Made by a program: the position numbers and the translations under genes
In this document: positions 7,645-16,938 of the stretch, piece by piece
Layout of the letters: the number at the start of each line of letters is the position of its first letter
Numbering within the stretch: the stretch's first letter is position 1
Notes under the pieces: model-generated
The model's input: the letters and a program-made list of their open reading frames with translations, nothing else
Told to the model about the DNA's origin: nothing
Databases searched by the model: none
Source: Gammaproteobacteria bacterium
GTDB lineage: Bacteria; Pseudomonadota; Gammaproteobacteria; Steroidobacterales; GCA-2729495
DNA: 64,000 nt
Direction: 5' to 3'
NCBI GenBank assembly: GCA_024229935.1
Contig: JAAERX010000051.1
Coordinates: forward strand, 124,001-188,000

Positions 7645-8726
7645 TTTTCTTTGGCCTGTTCTGGTCTTTCATGCTGTAGTAATGCCCAGGCAACATGTTC
7701 CCTTACCAGTTCCGATTCTGCCTTTCTTCGTGTTGTTAATGTTTCTATAACTAAGGGTGTTGTAGGTGCATTACCCAGTGCTACGGCAAGATTACGCAAC
7801 CAGCATTCATAACCAATACGCCGGATAGAGCTACCGGCAGTTTTCTTGAGCCATTCATCTTCTGTCCAGGCAAACAGTTCTATTAGGCTGGCGGTATCCA
7901 GTTCATGGCGAGGTGCAAAGTCACCCTCAGCAGTGGGTTCTGCAAACTTATTCCAGGGGCAGAATAACTGGCAGTCATCACAGCCATATATTCGGTTGCC
8001 TATGGCGTTCCGAAATTCTTCAGGGATGCTGTCACGAAGTTCGATTGTCAGGTATGAAATACAGCGGCGTGCATCCAGTTTAAAAGGCGCAATGATGGCC
8101 TGGGTTGGGCATATATCCATGCAGGTAGTGCAGGTGCCGCAATGTTCGGTGGCAGGTTCATCAACAGGCAGAGGTAAATCTGTCATTAGTTCACCAAGAA
8201 AGAACCAGGAACCCGCATCTTTATTAATCAGGTTAGTGTGTTTGCCTATCCAGCCTAGCCCGGCATTACGTGCCAGTGGTTTTTCAAGTACCGGGGCACT
8301 GTCTACAAATGCACGGTAACCAAAAGGCCCTGTTTCCTGTGCAATACGGTCGGCCAGTTTTTGTAATCTTCGACGCATTAGCTTGTGGTAATCACGCCCT
8401 AATGCGTAACGAGCAACATAGGCCTGTTCTGGTTGTTCCAGTAGCGTTATGGGGTTTATACCTTCTTCTGGCAGGTAATCCATTCGTACTGAGATAACCC
8501 GGACTGTGCCAGGCACCAGTTCCTCCGGATGAGAACGTTTACTGCCATGTCGATGCATATAGTCCATTTCGCCATGCATACCCTGATTGAGCCAGCTTTG
8601 CAGCTTTACTGCCTCTTCTTCTAGGTGGGTCTCAGTAATACCCAGTTGTTGAAACCCCAGTTCACTACCCCACGTGCGTATGAGTGCTGCAAGTTGAGCT
8701 GGATTGGTAATTGAGGTTAGGGGCAT
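7641..8726 (-). CDS. queG: Epoxyqueuosine reductase
   Basis: Reduces epoxyqueuosine to queuosine in the wobble base of tRNAs, using cobalamin and two 4Fe-4S clusters. The N-terminal cobalamin domain is followed by CGTCTTCMDICPTQAI and GCDDCQLFCPWNKFA, the two ferredoxin-like cysteine sets, with ARRCISYLTIE between them. 361 residues. A HEAT-like helical tail (SSIRRIGYECWLRN, EHVAWAL) closes the protein, as usual in this family. Divergent from the NAD(P)HX repair gene, as in enteric bacteria where queG (yjeS) lies next to nnr (yjeF). Confidence 0.95.
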   Translation of the reverse strand: MPLTSITNPAQLAALIRTWGSELGFQQLGITETHLEEEAVKLQSWLNQGMHGEMDYMHRHGSKRSHPEELVPGTVRVISVRMDYLPEEGINPITLLEQPEQAYVARYALGRDYHKLMRRRLQKLADRIAQETGPFGYRAFVDSAPVLEKPLARNAGLGWIGKHTNLINKDAGSWFFLGELMTDLPLPVDEPATEHCGTCTTCMDICPTQAIIAPFKLDARRCISYLTIELRDSIPEEFRNAIGNRIYGCDDCQLFCPWNKFAEPTAEGDFAPRHELDTASLIELFAWTEDEWLKKTAGSSIRRIGYECWLRNLAVALGNAPTTPLVIETLTTRRKAESELVREHVAWALLQHERPEQAKEN

Positions 8727-8770
8727 GGTTTTGCTTGTATATTTTTACTATGTGAATGATGCAGGCTTAG

Positions 8771-8776
8771 TATAAT
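8771..8776 (+). promoter_or_regulatory. Perfect -10 box (TATAAT) directly before nnr
   Basis: TATAAT ends eight bases before ATG 8784. The -35 region is poor. A start site seven bases downstream of the -10 would fall at or next to the ATG, suggesting a leaderless or nearly leaderless mRNA. Confidence 0.5.
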
Positions 8777-8783
8777 TGTCTCT

Positions 8784-10289
8784 ATGGTTAAAATGTCACA
8801 TCGTATCTATATGCCCGGGCAGGTGCGTGAACTTGATCGTATTGCAATTGAGGAGCAGGGCATACCCGGTTATGAATTAATGACCCGTGCAGGGCAAGCC
8901 TGTTTTAATGAAATCTGTGTGCGTTTCCCAAATGCTAGACGTTGGCTGATTGTTTGTGGCAGTGGCAATAATGCAGGTGATGGGTATGTTATCGCACGGC
9001 TGGCCTACCAGCATGGTATTGAAGTACGCCTGATTGCTATGGTTGAGCCAGAGGTTTTAACAGGTGATGCAGCGAAAGCTTGGCAGGATTATCAGGGTGG
9101 TGGTGGTGAGTACGTTAGCTGGGATGAAGCACCTGATTTTAGTGGCATGGATATAGTTCTGGATGCATTGCTGGGAACTGGCTTGGAAAGGCCATTAAAA
9201 AATACCTGGCTTAATATTGTGCAGGTTATGAATGAGAGTACTTTGCCGGTTGTGGCTGTTGATATTGCTACAGGTCTCAATGGCGCCACCGGAGCCGTCA
9301 TGGGTGATGCTGTTTATGCTGACCTGACAGTAACGTTTGTGGGTTTAAAGCAGGGTTTGTTTGTTGGTGCTGGACCAGCACGTACGGGAGAACTGGTCTA
9401 TGCTGATCTTGCTATTGAACAGGTAGATGAGGAACAGATGCCGCCATCACTAAAAATATTTTCCAGAGAAAATTTTACAAATTTATTTCCTCCACGTGTT
9501 CGTACTGCCCATAAAGGTAGTAATGGCCATGTGCTGGTTATGGGTGGTAATACGGGAATGGGTGGTGCGGTATGTCTGGCTGGTGAGGCGGCACTGCGTG
9601 GTGGTGCTGGTTTGGTGAGTGTGGCAACCCGTCCGGATAATATTGCGCCACTAATCGCAAACCGTCCGGAGCTTATGGCTCATGGAATTGAAACGGGCAA
9701 TGAACTGGATGATTTGCTTGATAGGGCTGATGTCATTGCACTGGGACCGGGTCTTGGAAGTGATGATTGGGCGCAGCATATTTATGCTCGGGCATTGGCG
9801 ATGAGTAAGCCGCTGGTGTTAGATGCTGATGCATTGAACCTGTTGGCTATGCAGCCGGTGCGTCGGGATGACTGGATACTAACCCCGCATCCCGGGGAAG
9901 CTGCCCGTTTATTGCGCACTAATACGGCGGCTATTCAGGCTGATCGACCAGGTGCAGTGCAGGCATTGGTTGATAAATTCGGTGGTACAGTTTTATTAAA
10001 AGGTCATGGCACCCTGATTACATCTGATGAGTTGGCCTGCCCCTGGTTTATCCAGGTGGGTAATCCAGGTATGGCAACAGCGGGTATGGGTGATGTGCTG
10101 ACAGGCCTGGCTGCAGCATTGTTGGCACAGTCTAAAGGCAAGTCTGATGCGTCAGTGAGTTTTGCAGATATTGCTGCTGCTGCAGCCTGGGTACATGCAA
10201 CATCAGGTGATCAGGCGGCCTTACAAGGTGAACGTGGCCTTATTGCAACAGACCTCTTGGTGGAATTACGGTCGTGCCTGAATTCGTGA
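8784..10289 (+). CDS. nnr: Bifunctional NAD(P)H-hydrate epimerase / ADP-dependent NAD(P)H-hydrate dehydratase
   Basis: Repairs hydrated NADH and NADPH (NADHX, NADPHX). The N-terminal half (about 1-215) is the YjeF_N epimerase domain with GSGNNAGDGYVIARLA. The C-terminal half (about 230-500) is the ribokinase-like dehydratase with KGSNGHVLVMGGNTGMGG, LGPGLGSDDW, LDADALNLL, LTPHPGEAARLL and GNPGMATAGMGDVLTG. 501 residues, standard for the fusion. The next ATG at 8793 is a possible start. The end overlaps tsaE by 16 bases, matching the nnr-tsaE-amiB-mutL string known from E. coli. Confidence 0.95.
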   Translation: MVKMSHRIYMPGQVRELDRIAIEEQGIPGYELMTRAGQACFNEICVRFPNARRWLIVCGSGNNAGDGYVIARLAYQHGIEVRLIAMVEPEVLTGDAAKAWQDYQGGGGEYVSWDEAPDFSGMDIVLDALLGTGLERPLKNTWLNIVQVMNESTLPVVAVDIATGLNGATGAVMGDAVYADLTVTFVGLKQGLFVGAGPARTGELVYADLAIEQVDEEQMPPSLKIFSRENFTNLFPPRVRTAHKGSNGHVLVMGGNTGMGGAVCLAGEAALRGGAGLVSVATRPDNIAPLIANRPELMAHGIETGNELDDLLDRADVIALGPGLGSDDWAQHIYARALAMSKPLVLDADALNLLAMQPVRRDDWILTPHPGEAARLLRTNTAAIQADRPGAVQALVDKFGGTVLLKGHGTLITSDELACPWFIQVGNPGMATAGMGDVLTGLAAALLAQSKGKSDASVSFADIAAAAAWVHATSGDQAALQGERGLIATDLLVELRSCLNS

Positions 10290-10795
10290 GTCATGTAACT
10301 GAGGGTTCTGTATCTCTGGAATTGGCCTCTGCGGAACAAACTGAAGCAGCGGGTGCTGTTCTTGCCCGTGTTATACAGCAACTGTCACCGGATAAGCTTT
10401 GTATTTGCCTGGAAGGTGAGCTTGGTGCAGGTAAGACTACATTTGCCCGTGGTATGTTGCGCGGATTTGGGCATGCAGGTCGGGTGCCGAGCCCAACCTA
10501 TACACTTGTTGAGCCCTATGATGTTGAGTGCTATCAGATTTATCACCTGGATTTGTATCGCCTGCATGATGGTGCTGAGCTGGAGTATCTTGGTATCAGT
10601 GAAATGACTGAGTCTGGCAGTGTGCTGCTGATAGAGTGGCCAAGCCGTGCTGCAGATACTTTGCCTGCAAAAGACTTGGAGGTGGTTCTTAAAGTAAGTT
10701 CTGAGGGCCGCTTGCTGTCAATACTGCCTTCAGGTGAATTGGGAGCCAACTTGCTAGCTGCTTTTGCTTACGATGCAGCAGCGTTAAAGGCTTAA
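10274..10795 (+). CDS. tsaE: tRNA threonylcarbamoyladenosine biosynthesis ATPase TsaE
   Basis: Subunit of the TsaB-TsaD-TsaE machinery that installs t6A37 on ANN-decoding tRNAs. Walker A GELGAGKTT near residue 49, then PSPTYTLVEPY and HLDLYRL, all conserved. 173 residues, about 20 longer than the E. coli protein at the C-terminus. The start is GTG 10274 inside the end of nnr; GTG 10286 is an alternative. The overlap suggests translational coupling. Confidence 0.95.
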   Translation: MPEFVSHVTEGSVSLELASAEQTEAAGAVLARVIQQLSPDKLCICLEGELGAGKTTFARGMLRGFGHAGRVPSPTYTLVEPYDVECYQIYHLDLYRLHDGAELEYLGISEMTESGSVLLIEWPSRAADTLPAKDLEVVLKVSSEGRLLSILPSGELGANLLAAFAYDAAALKA

Positions 10796-10871
10796 ATAGT
10801 AGGCTTTTCAGGCCATTCATTTAGTAGTCATATAGCTTCATCGTGTATCTTCATGTTTGCTAAGAAATTAC

Positions 10872-10899
10872 TTGGATATTTTGTCAAATACCGTATACT
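10872..10899 (+). promoter_or_regulatory. Sigma70-type promoter before amiB
   Basis: TTGGAT and TATACT are 16 bases apart and lie about 30 bases before the amiB ATG. This would give amiB-mutL-miaA a start of their own in addition to read-through from tsaE. Confidence 0.55.
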
Positions 10900-10927
10900 C
10901 AGCCACATCGTTTAATGGAATGAACGT

Positions 10928-12250
10928 ATGTCTGGTCGCCAATACATTGCCGGGCTTAGCCTGCTAGCGCTGTCAATACCGGTACTTGCTCAGGAAGTCC
11001 GTATTGAGGATGTGCGAATTGCGCATACTGATAATCGTACGCGTATTGTTCTGGACCTGAATCGCGCTGCCGATCATCAACTTTTTACACTGACCAATCC
11101 CAATCGTGTCGTAGTGGATCTGACAGGTGGTAAGTATGGCCTGCGTTCAGGTCAGTTACCTAACGGCAAGGGGCTGGTAGCCAATCTACGGGGCGCTAAC
11201 CGGGATGATGGCAAGGCACGACTTGTGCTTGACCTGGATGCTTCCGCCCAGCCCAAAAGTTTTCTCCTGCCCCCTAGCGGTAACTATGGTTATCGTGTGG
11301 TGATAGATCTGGAGCCTGTGGGTTCAGCTCCGGTTGTGGTTAAACGGGCACCTGATCAGCTAGGTACACGTGACCTCGTAATTACTATTGATCCGGGGCA
11401 TGGTGGTAAGGACCCGGGTGCACGAGGTAAAGGTGGGCTGCGCGAGAAAGATGTGGTTTTACAAATCAGTAAGCGGCTGGCCAGCCTTATTAATGCTGAG
11501 CCGGGTATGCGAGCTGTAATGACTCGCAGTGATGATCGTTTTCTCAAGTTACGTGAGCGTATGGGACGCGCAGAAAAGGCAGGTGCTGACCTGTTTATTT
11601 CCATTCATGCGGACTCCTTTTCTGATCGCCGGGTACGAGGAGCTACCGTCTATGTGCTGTCTGAAAAAGGTGCGACCGATGAGATGGCTGATTTGCTGGC
11701 CAAGCGGGAGAATGACTCAGACCTGATTGGTGGTGTGGATATCACTGATAAAGATGATGTTCTGGCAAGTGTGCTGGTCGATTTGTCACAGAATGCTTCA
11801 CTGGATGCCAGCATACAGGTAGGTGATCTGTTTATTTCTCAAATGTCACGTGTTGGGAAAATGCGTAAGTCCGTAGTACAAAAAGCTGGTTTTAGGGTGC
11901 TAAAAGCACCTGATATTCCATCTATATTAGTTGAGACAGCCTTTATTTCTAATAAACATGATGAGAGCAATCTCAAAAGTGTGCAGTACCAGCAACGGTT
12001 GGCACAGGCTATGCATAGTGGGGTAAAAGCCTATTTTTATGCGAATCCACCCCATGGCACCCGAATTGCCAAACTGAGCCGTGACAAACATATGGCCCGG
12101 GAGCATGTCATCCGTCATGGCGATACCCTAAGTGGCATTGCCCAGCGCTATAAGATCAGTGTTGGCAGAATTCGTAGTGAAAACCAGCTTAGCAGTAACC
12201 GTATTAAGGTTGGGCAGGTGCTCAGGATTCCACCTGTCATTGAGACCTGA
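10928..12250 (+). CDS. amiB: N-acetylmuramoyl-L-alanine amidase with AMIN and LysM domains (AmiB-like)
   Basis: A periplasmic septal murein hydrolase that splits daughter cells. Signal peptide of about 21 residues ending ...PVLA-QEV, AMIN domain (about 25-135), a zinc amidase_3 domain (about 150-370) with ligands in DPGHGGKDPGA, GLREKDVVL, SIHADSF and VETAFISN, and one C-terminal LysM repeat (RHGDTLSGIAQRYKI...). A helical autoinhibitory segment (MADLLAKREND) interrupts the catalytic domain, as in amidases activated by EnvC/NlpD-type LytM factors. 440 residues, similar to E. coli AmiB, and the same position before mutL. Confidence 0.95.
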   Translation: MSGRQYIAGLSLLALSIPVLAQEVRIEDVRIAHTDNRTRIVLDLNRAADHQLFTLTNPNRVVVDLTGGKYGLRSGQLPNGKGLVANLRGANRDDGKARLVLDLDASAQPKSFLLPPSGNYGYRVVIDLEPVGSAPVVVKRAPDQLGTRDLVITIDPGHGGKDPGARGKGGLREKDVVLQISKRLASLINAEPGMRAVMTRSDDRFLKLRERMGRAEKAGADLFISIHADSFSDRRVRGATVYVLSEKGATDEMADLLAKRENDSDLIGGVDITDKDDVLASVLVDLSQNASLDASIQVGDLFISQMSRVGKMRKSVVQKAGFRVLKAPDIPSILVETAFISNKHDESNLKSVQYQQRLAQAMHSGVKAYFYANPPHGTRIAKLSRDKHMAREHVIRHGDTLSGIAQRYKISVGRIRSENQLSSNRIKVGQVLRIPPVIET

Positions 12251-12329
12251 TCTGCTTTTCTCGCTAGGTTGATTTAGTCAAAACCCCTTTAGGCCTTTGC
12301 ATAGGCGCTGCTCCATGTAGAATCAGCCT

Positions 12330-14138
12330 ATGCCGATTACCCAGTTACCATCTCAGCTTGTAAACCAGATTGCTGCCGGTGAAGTTGTCGAGCGTCCGGC
12401 ATCGGTACTGAAAGAATTACTGGAGAATAGTCTGGATGCAGGCGCGACCCGGGTTGAGGTAGATGTTGAGCAGGGTGGTATTAAGCTTTGCAGGGTGCGT
12501 GATAATGGTGTGGGTATTCCATCTGCAGAGCTATCACTGGCATTGTCCCGGCATGCTACCAGCAAGATAGCCAGTTTGGATGATCTTGAGCGGGTTGCGT
12601 CTCTTGGTTTTCGTGGTGAAGCCCTGCCAAGTATTGCATCGGTCTCCCGACTGACACTCATATCCCGTGAGAGAGGTAATGATGCGGCGTGGTCCATGAA
12701 TAGTGTGGGCAATGATAATAAACCCGATGAGCAGCCGGTTCCGGCAGCAGGTCAGGAAGGCACCTCAGTTGAAGTGCGTGATCTTTTCTATAACACACCG
12801 GCAAGGCGACGGTTCCTGCGTACTGAGCGCACTGAGTATTCACACCTGGATAGAGTTGCCAGACAGATTGCATTAAGTCGTTTTAGCGTTGCGTTTCGAC
12901 TAAACCATAATGGTAAGGCAGTTCTGAATCTTGCTGCTGCTGCTACCCAGGAGCATCAGGAGCAGCGTATTGCAGCGATATGCGGCAAGGAATTTATGCA
13001 GCATGCACTTTATATAGAGCATGGTGCAGGTGATATGCAACTGCGTGGCTGGATAGCCCGACCTACTTTTTCTCGTAGTCAGCCTGATTTGCAGCATTTT
13101 TTTCTGAATGGTCGTGCGGTACGTGACCGCGTTATTGTCAGTGCGGTTCGGCAGGCCTATAGAGATGTGTTGTTCAGTGGCCGTCACCCTGCCTATGTAT
13201 TGTACCTGGAAATGGACCCCGCGCTCGTAGATGTAAATGCGCATCCGACAAAACATGAAGTACGTTTTCGTGACAGTCGGCCGGTATATGATTTTATACG
13301 GCGCTCGGTAGAGTCTGCTGTTGCAGGGACCCATCCCAAACCGGGGCAGGATGCCAGCCAGTTTACTGTACCAGCACTGCTCAACACCCCTGGTGAGCTG
13401 GCAGCAGAGCAGTCATCATTGCGTTTCTCACTAGGCGCTACTACTGCCCCTGCCGGGCAACGTATTGCTGATCAGCTTGGTGTCTACAGTCAATTGCCAG
13501 GTCAGACTGCGCAGGAATTGGCAGCTGATGTGAGTGATGCAGAAATACCCCCATTGGGTTTTGCAATAGCACACCTGCAGGGCATTTATATACTTGCTCG
13601 AAATAGTGAAGGACTGGTAATAGTGGATGCACATGCTGCTCATGAGCGTGTGACCTATGAGGCACTGAAAAATTCTTATAGCGCAGATTCAGCTGAGGGT
13701 ATGCAACGCCAACCATTATTAATTCCCTTGCGTATGGTTTTATCATCAGTTGAAGTAGATCTTACTGAAACCCATGCTGCAGAATTGCTGCAATTGGGTT
13801 TTGTCCTTGATCGCAGTGGCCCTGATTCGCTGACTGTACGAGAGATTCCTGTGTTATTACGAGATGCTGATATTGAAGTGCTGTTGCGTGATGTATTAAG
13901 CGATATACAGGCAACCGGTGACAGTGATCGGTTAGAAAGTGCTGTTATGGATTTGCTGGCGACAATGGCCTGTCATGGTTCGGTTCGTGCTAACCGTGTG
14001 CTGACTCTTGATGAGATGAATGCGTTATTGCGGCAGATGGAACAGACCCAGCGTGCCGATCAGTGTAACCATGGCAGACCAACCTGGACTCAGCTCAGCA
14101 TGCAGGATCTTGACCGGTTGTTTCAGCGCGGTCGTTGA
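12330..14138 (+). CDS. mutL: DNA mismatch repair protein MutL, endonuclease-type
   Basis: Links MutS mismatch recognition to strand incision. The N-terminal GHKL ATPase has ENSLDAGA, DNGVGI, SLGFRGEALPSIASVS and GTSVEVRDLFYNTPARRRFL, and VDVNAHPTKHEVRF ends the transducer domain. The C-terminal dimerisation domain contains DAHAAHERVTYE, which fits the DQHA(X)2E(X)4E endonuclease motif except for Ala in place of Gln, plus ACHGSVRAN and CNHGRPT. Such MutL proteins nick DNA themselves and belong to hosts without MutH. 602 residues. miaA starts within the stop codon. Confidence 0.96.
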   Translation: MPITQLPSQLVNQIAAGEVVERPASVLKELLENSLDAGATRVEVDVEQGGIKLCRVRDNGVGIPSAELSLALSRHATSKIASLDDLERVASLGFRGEALPSIASVSRLTLISRERGNDAAWSMNSVGNDNKPDEQPVPAAGQEGTSVEVRDLFYNTPARRRFLRTERTEYSHLDRVARQIALSRFSVAFRLNHNGKAVLNLAAAATQEHQEQRIAAICGKEFMQHALYIEHGAGDMQLRGWIARPTFSRSQPDLQHFFLNGRAVRDRVIVSAVRQAYRDVLFSGRHPAYVLYLEMDPALVDVNAHPTKHEVRFRDSRPVYDFIRRSVESAVAGTHPKPGQDASQFTVPALLNTPGELAAEQSSLRFSLGATTAPAGQRIADQLGVYSQLPGQTAQELAADVSDAEIPPLGFAIAHLQGIYILARNSEGLVIVDAHAAHERVTYEALKNSYSADSAEGMQRQPLLIPLRMVLSSVEVDLTETHAAELLQLGFVLDRSGPDSLTVREIPVLLRDADIEVLLRDVLSDIQATGDSDRLESAVMDLLATMACHGSVRANRVLTLDEMNALLRQMEQTQRADQCNHGRPTWTQLSMQDLDRLFQRGR

Positions 14139-15109
14139 TGGCAGTTGCCATGACTAACTCTACCCCAAAACCTATCCGTGCTATTTGCCTGATGGGCCCT
14201 ACTGCTGCAGGTAAAACAGAGCTGGCGATTGAGTTATCTCAAGAGTTTCCTGTAGAGCTGGTCAGTGTCGATTCTGTTCAGGTATACCGTGGTATGGATA
14301 TAGGTGCAGCTAAACCATCCCGTAAAATTCTTGATGCTCACCCACATCGACTTATTAACATACGTGATCCCTGGCAGACTTATTCAGCTGGTCAGTTTTG
14401 TCGTGATGTTGTGGTGGCAATGAGTGAGATTGTGGAGGCGGGTCGTATACCTTTGCTGACGGGTGGAACCATGTTGTATTTTCAGGCCTTGCAGCGTGGT
14501 CTGGCCGAATTGCCGGAAGCTGATCCCGTTTTGCGCGCGCAGCTTAATAAACGTGCTTTGAGTGAAGGCTGGCCGGCATTGCATGCAGAACTGCATACAT
14601 TTGACCCGGTAACTGCAGAGCGCATAAAGCCAAATGACGCACAACGTATTCAACGTGCACTTGAAGTGTGTCTGAGTGCTAATGAATCCATGTCTGAACT
14701 GGTGGCGGCAACAGCACCACCAGTAGAGGCAAGTTATCTGAATATTGCTTTACTTCCTTCTGATCGACAGCTTTTACATGAACGTATAGCATGCCGACTG
14801 GAGCAAATGTTTGCTGAAGGCCTGGTGGATGAGGTGCAAGCTTTGCTGGCATTATCTGGTGTATCACTGGAGACTCCGGCTATGCGGGCAGTTGGTTATC
14901 GGCAGATTGGCTTGTATCTGACAGGAAAGCTGTCTCTGGAAGATGCGCAGTTAAAGGCAGTGATCGCAACGCGCCGGCTCGCGAAACGCCAGCTCACCTG
15001 GCTGCGTTCATGGCCTGATTTGCATGTCCTGGATTGCTTCTCACCTGATCGATTGGTCACTGTGCGGAAAATCTTGCATTCATGGCTTGATGATCGTGCA
15101 ACAAGCTAA
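14138..15109 (+). CDS. miaA: tRNA dimethylallyltransferase
   Basis: Adds the isopentenyl group to A37 of tRNAs that read UNN codons. P-loop GPTAAGKTELA, SVDSVQVYRGMDIGAAKP, DPWQTYSAGQF, LLTGGTMLYF, and AQRIQRALEV. About 323 residues. The track begins at TTG 14135; ATG 14138 overlaps the mutL stop as TGATG and is the likelier start, with ATG 14150 another option. Position between mutL and hfq is the standard gammaproteobacterial order. Confidence 0.96.
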   Translation: MAVAMTNSTPKPIRAICLMGPTAAGKTELAIELSQEFPVELVSVDSVQVYRGMDIGAAKPSRKILDAHPHRLINIRDPWQTYSAGQFCRDVVVAMSEIVEAGRIPLLTGGTMLYFQALQRGLAELPEADPVLRAQLNKRALSEGWPALHAELHTFDPVTAERIKPNDAQRIQRALEVCLSANESMSELVAATAPPVEASYLNIALLPSDRQLLHERIACRLEQMFAEGLVDEVQALLALSGVSLETPAMRAVGYRQIGLYLTGKLSLEDAQLKAVIATRRLAKRQLTWLRSWPDLHVLDCFSPDRLVTVRKILHSWLDDRATS

Positions 15110-15234
15110 ATAAGCAGCTAGAATTCAAGACTTGCGGTATGTTGTTGAGTCCGGGATTTATGGTCTGGCTCTTAATAAAACAAAAAATAATTAAAATATA
15201 AACTTCAAATAAGTTTGAGATAGGGAGTTGAAAT

Positions 15235-15471
15235 ATGGCCAAAGGGCAAACCCTTCAGGATCCGTTTCTGAATACTTTACGTAAGGAAAAAGTTCCGGTG
15301 TCCATTTATCTCGTTAATGGGATCAAGTTGCAGGGTACTGTTGATTCATTTGATCAGTTTGTTGTGCTGTTGAATAACAGTGTCAGTCAGATGGTTTATA
15401 AGCATGCAATATCAACGGTGGTGCCTTCACGCGCAGTTAAGGTGTCTGAAGATGAAGACGGAGACGATTGA
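15235..15471 (+). CDS. hfq: RNA chaperone Hfq
   Basis: Hexameric Sm-like protein that pairs small RNAs with mRNAs. 78 residues with the Sm1 region ([20 protein letters not shown]), Sm2 [10 protein letters not shown], and proximal-face residues QDPFLN near the N-terminus. The short acidic tail EDEDGDD replaces the long E. coli C-terminus and resembles the short Pseudomonas form with an acidic end. GGGAG lies eight bases before ATG. The 125 bases upstream are AT-rich and could hold its own promoter. Confidence 0.97.
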   Translation: MAKGQTLQDPFLNTLRKEKVPVSIYLVNGIKLQGTVDSFDQFVVLLNNSVSQMVYKHAISTVVPSRAVKVSEDEDGDD

Positions 15472-15564
15472 TTCGTTCAGTTCGTAACTGCTTCAGTACA
15501 TCCTTGATGATGTTGGGTTGCTCTATGCAGGTGCCCGCATTTATTTCAACCAGGGAGTATCTGC

Positions 15565-16878
15565 TTGTTTGAACGTCCCCGGCATGGCGAGCGCGCTGTA
15601 TTATTGTTTGTTGGCCTCGGTCAGAGAGTAACTGAGGAAGATCAGCAAGAATTCAATGCACTTGCCTTGTCTGCAGGAGCAGATATTGTTGCTACCGTGA
15701 GTTCAGCGCGGCAGGTGGCTAGTTCACGCTACCTGATTGGTTCTGGAAAGCTTGAGGAATTGCAGGCTGTTGTTGAAGAGACGGATGCTGATCTCGTGCT
15801 GGTTGATCATGAGCTGAGCCCGCGGCAGCAGAAAAACCTTGAGGCCTTCTTGAAGCGCCGGGTAGTTGATCGTGCGGGCCTCATTCTGGATATTTTTGCA
15901 TTACGTGCACGAACACATGAGGGGAAATTGCAGGTTGAACTTGCACAGCTTACGCATTTGTCTACCCGGCTAGTGCGGGGTTGGACTCACCTTGAGCGAC
16001 AAAAGGGTGGTATAGGTTTACGTGGTCCGGGTGAGACTCAGCTTGAAAGTGATCGACGTATGATTGGTCAGGCGATTAAACGTCTGCACCGGCGTTTGGA
16101 ACGAGTTGAGAAACGCAGGCAGCAAGGCCGACAGCAACGGCGTAAGCAGGAAATCCCTACAATTTCTCTTGTGGGTTATACCAATGCAGGTAAGTCCACT
16201 TTATTTAATAGAGTGTGTAATGCAGGAGTTCATGTGGCTGATCAGCTATTTGCCACTCTGGACCCAACCCTGCGTAAGCTAGATATTCCAGACAGGGGCG
16301 CAGTTATTTTGGCGGATACCGTTGGCTTTGTTAGGGATTTGCCGCATGAACTCATAGCTGCGTTTAAGTCAACGCTGGAGGAAACCCGTGATGCACGGTT
16401 ACTGCTGCATGTAACTGATTGCGCGGATCCGGCCCATATGCAGCATATTGAGCAGGTTGAGGCGGTGTTACAGAATGTTGGAGCAGATGGCTTGCCGGTC
16501 ATCCATATCTATAACAAGGCTGATATACTTGGCGTTAAGCCCAGAATAGACAGGGCAGAGACAGGTATGCCAGTACGTGTGTGGTTGTCTGCTGAGACTG
16601 GAGAAGGGGTGAATTTATTGCTGAGTGCAATTTCTGAATACCTGTTTCAGGATCGTGTACGCGGCACTATAAAGCTGGGTGTTGCAGAGGCCAGATTGAG
16701 AGCCTTGGTATACAGCACCGGCCAGATATTGGATGAACAGCCGCTTGAAGACGGGGGTTGGCAGTTACAGGTTGAATTTGAGCGGCGTGATTACGAACAG
16801 CTGCGTAGTCGAGAAGAGCTCCGGTTTTATGAAGACCCGGAGCATCAGCCGGTTGTTGCAGGAATAAATGCAGTTTAA
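15565..16878 (+). CDS. hflX: Ribosome-associated GTPase HflX
   Basis: A GTPase that splits stalled or heat-damaged ribosomes. The N-terminal HflX domain has VDHELSPRQQKNLE, DRAGLILDIFALRARTHEGK and the glycine-rich GLRGPGETQLESDRR; the G domain has GYTNAGKSTLFN (G1), DTVGFVRDLPHEL (G3) and NKAD (G4). 437 residues. The start is TTG 15565 with CAGGGAG eight bases upstream, a strong ribosome binding site for a weak codon. Lies 93 bases after hfq and leads into hflK-hflC. Confidence 0.95.
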   Translation: MFERPRHGERAVLLFVGLGQRVTEEDQQEFNALALSAGADIVATVSSARQVASSRYLIGSGKLEELQAVVEETDADLVLVDHELSPRQQKNLEAFLKRRVVDRAGLILDIFALRARTHEGKLQVELAQLTHLSTRLVRGWTHLERQKGGIGLRGPGETQLESDRRMIGQAIKRLHRRLERVEKRRQQGRQQRRKQEIPTISLVGYTNAGKSTLFNRVCNAGVHVADQLFATLDPTLRKLDIPDRGAVILADTVGFVRDLPHELIAAFKSTLEETRDARLLLHVTDCADPAHMQHIEQVEAVLQNVGADGLPVIHIYNKADILGVKPRIDRAETGMPVRVWLSAETGEGVNLLLSAISEYLFQDRVRGTIKLGVAEARLRALVYSTGQILDEQPLEDGGWQLQVEFERRDYEQLRSREELRFYEDPEHQPVVAGINAV

Positions 16879-16938
16879 AAATCACAACAACACCTTGCCT
16901 CAATGGGCAGGGTGAATTTATTTGAGGATGAGTTAAGT

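Noticed and set aside
12900-13334. 144-residue minus-strand ORF inside mutL
   Set aside because: Shadow of a conserved gene in another frame; basic, low-complexity sequence without family features.
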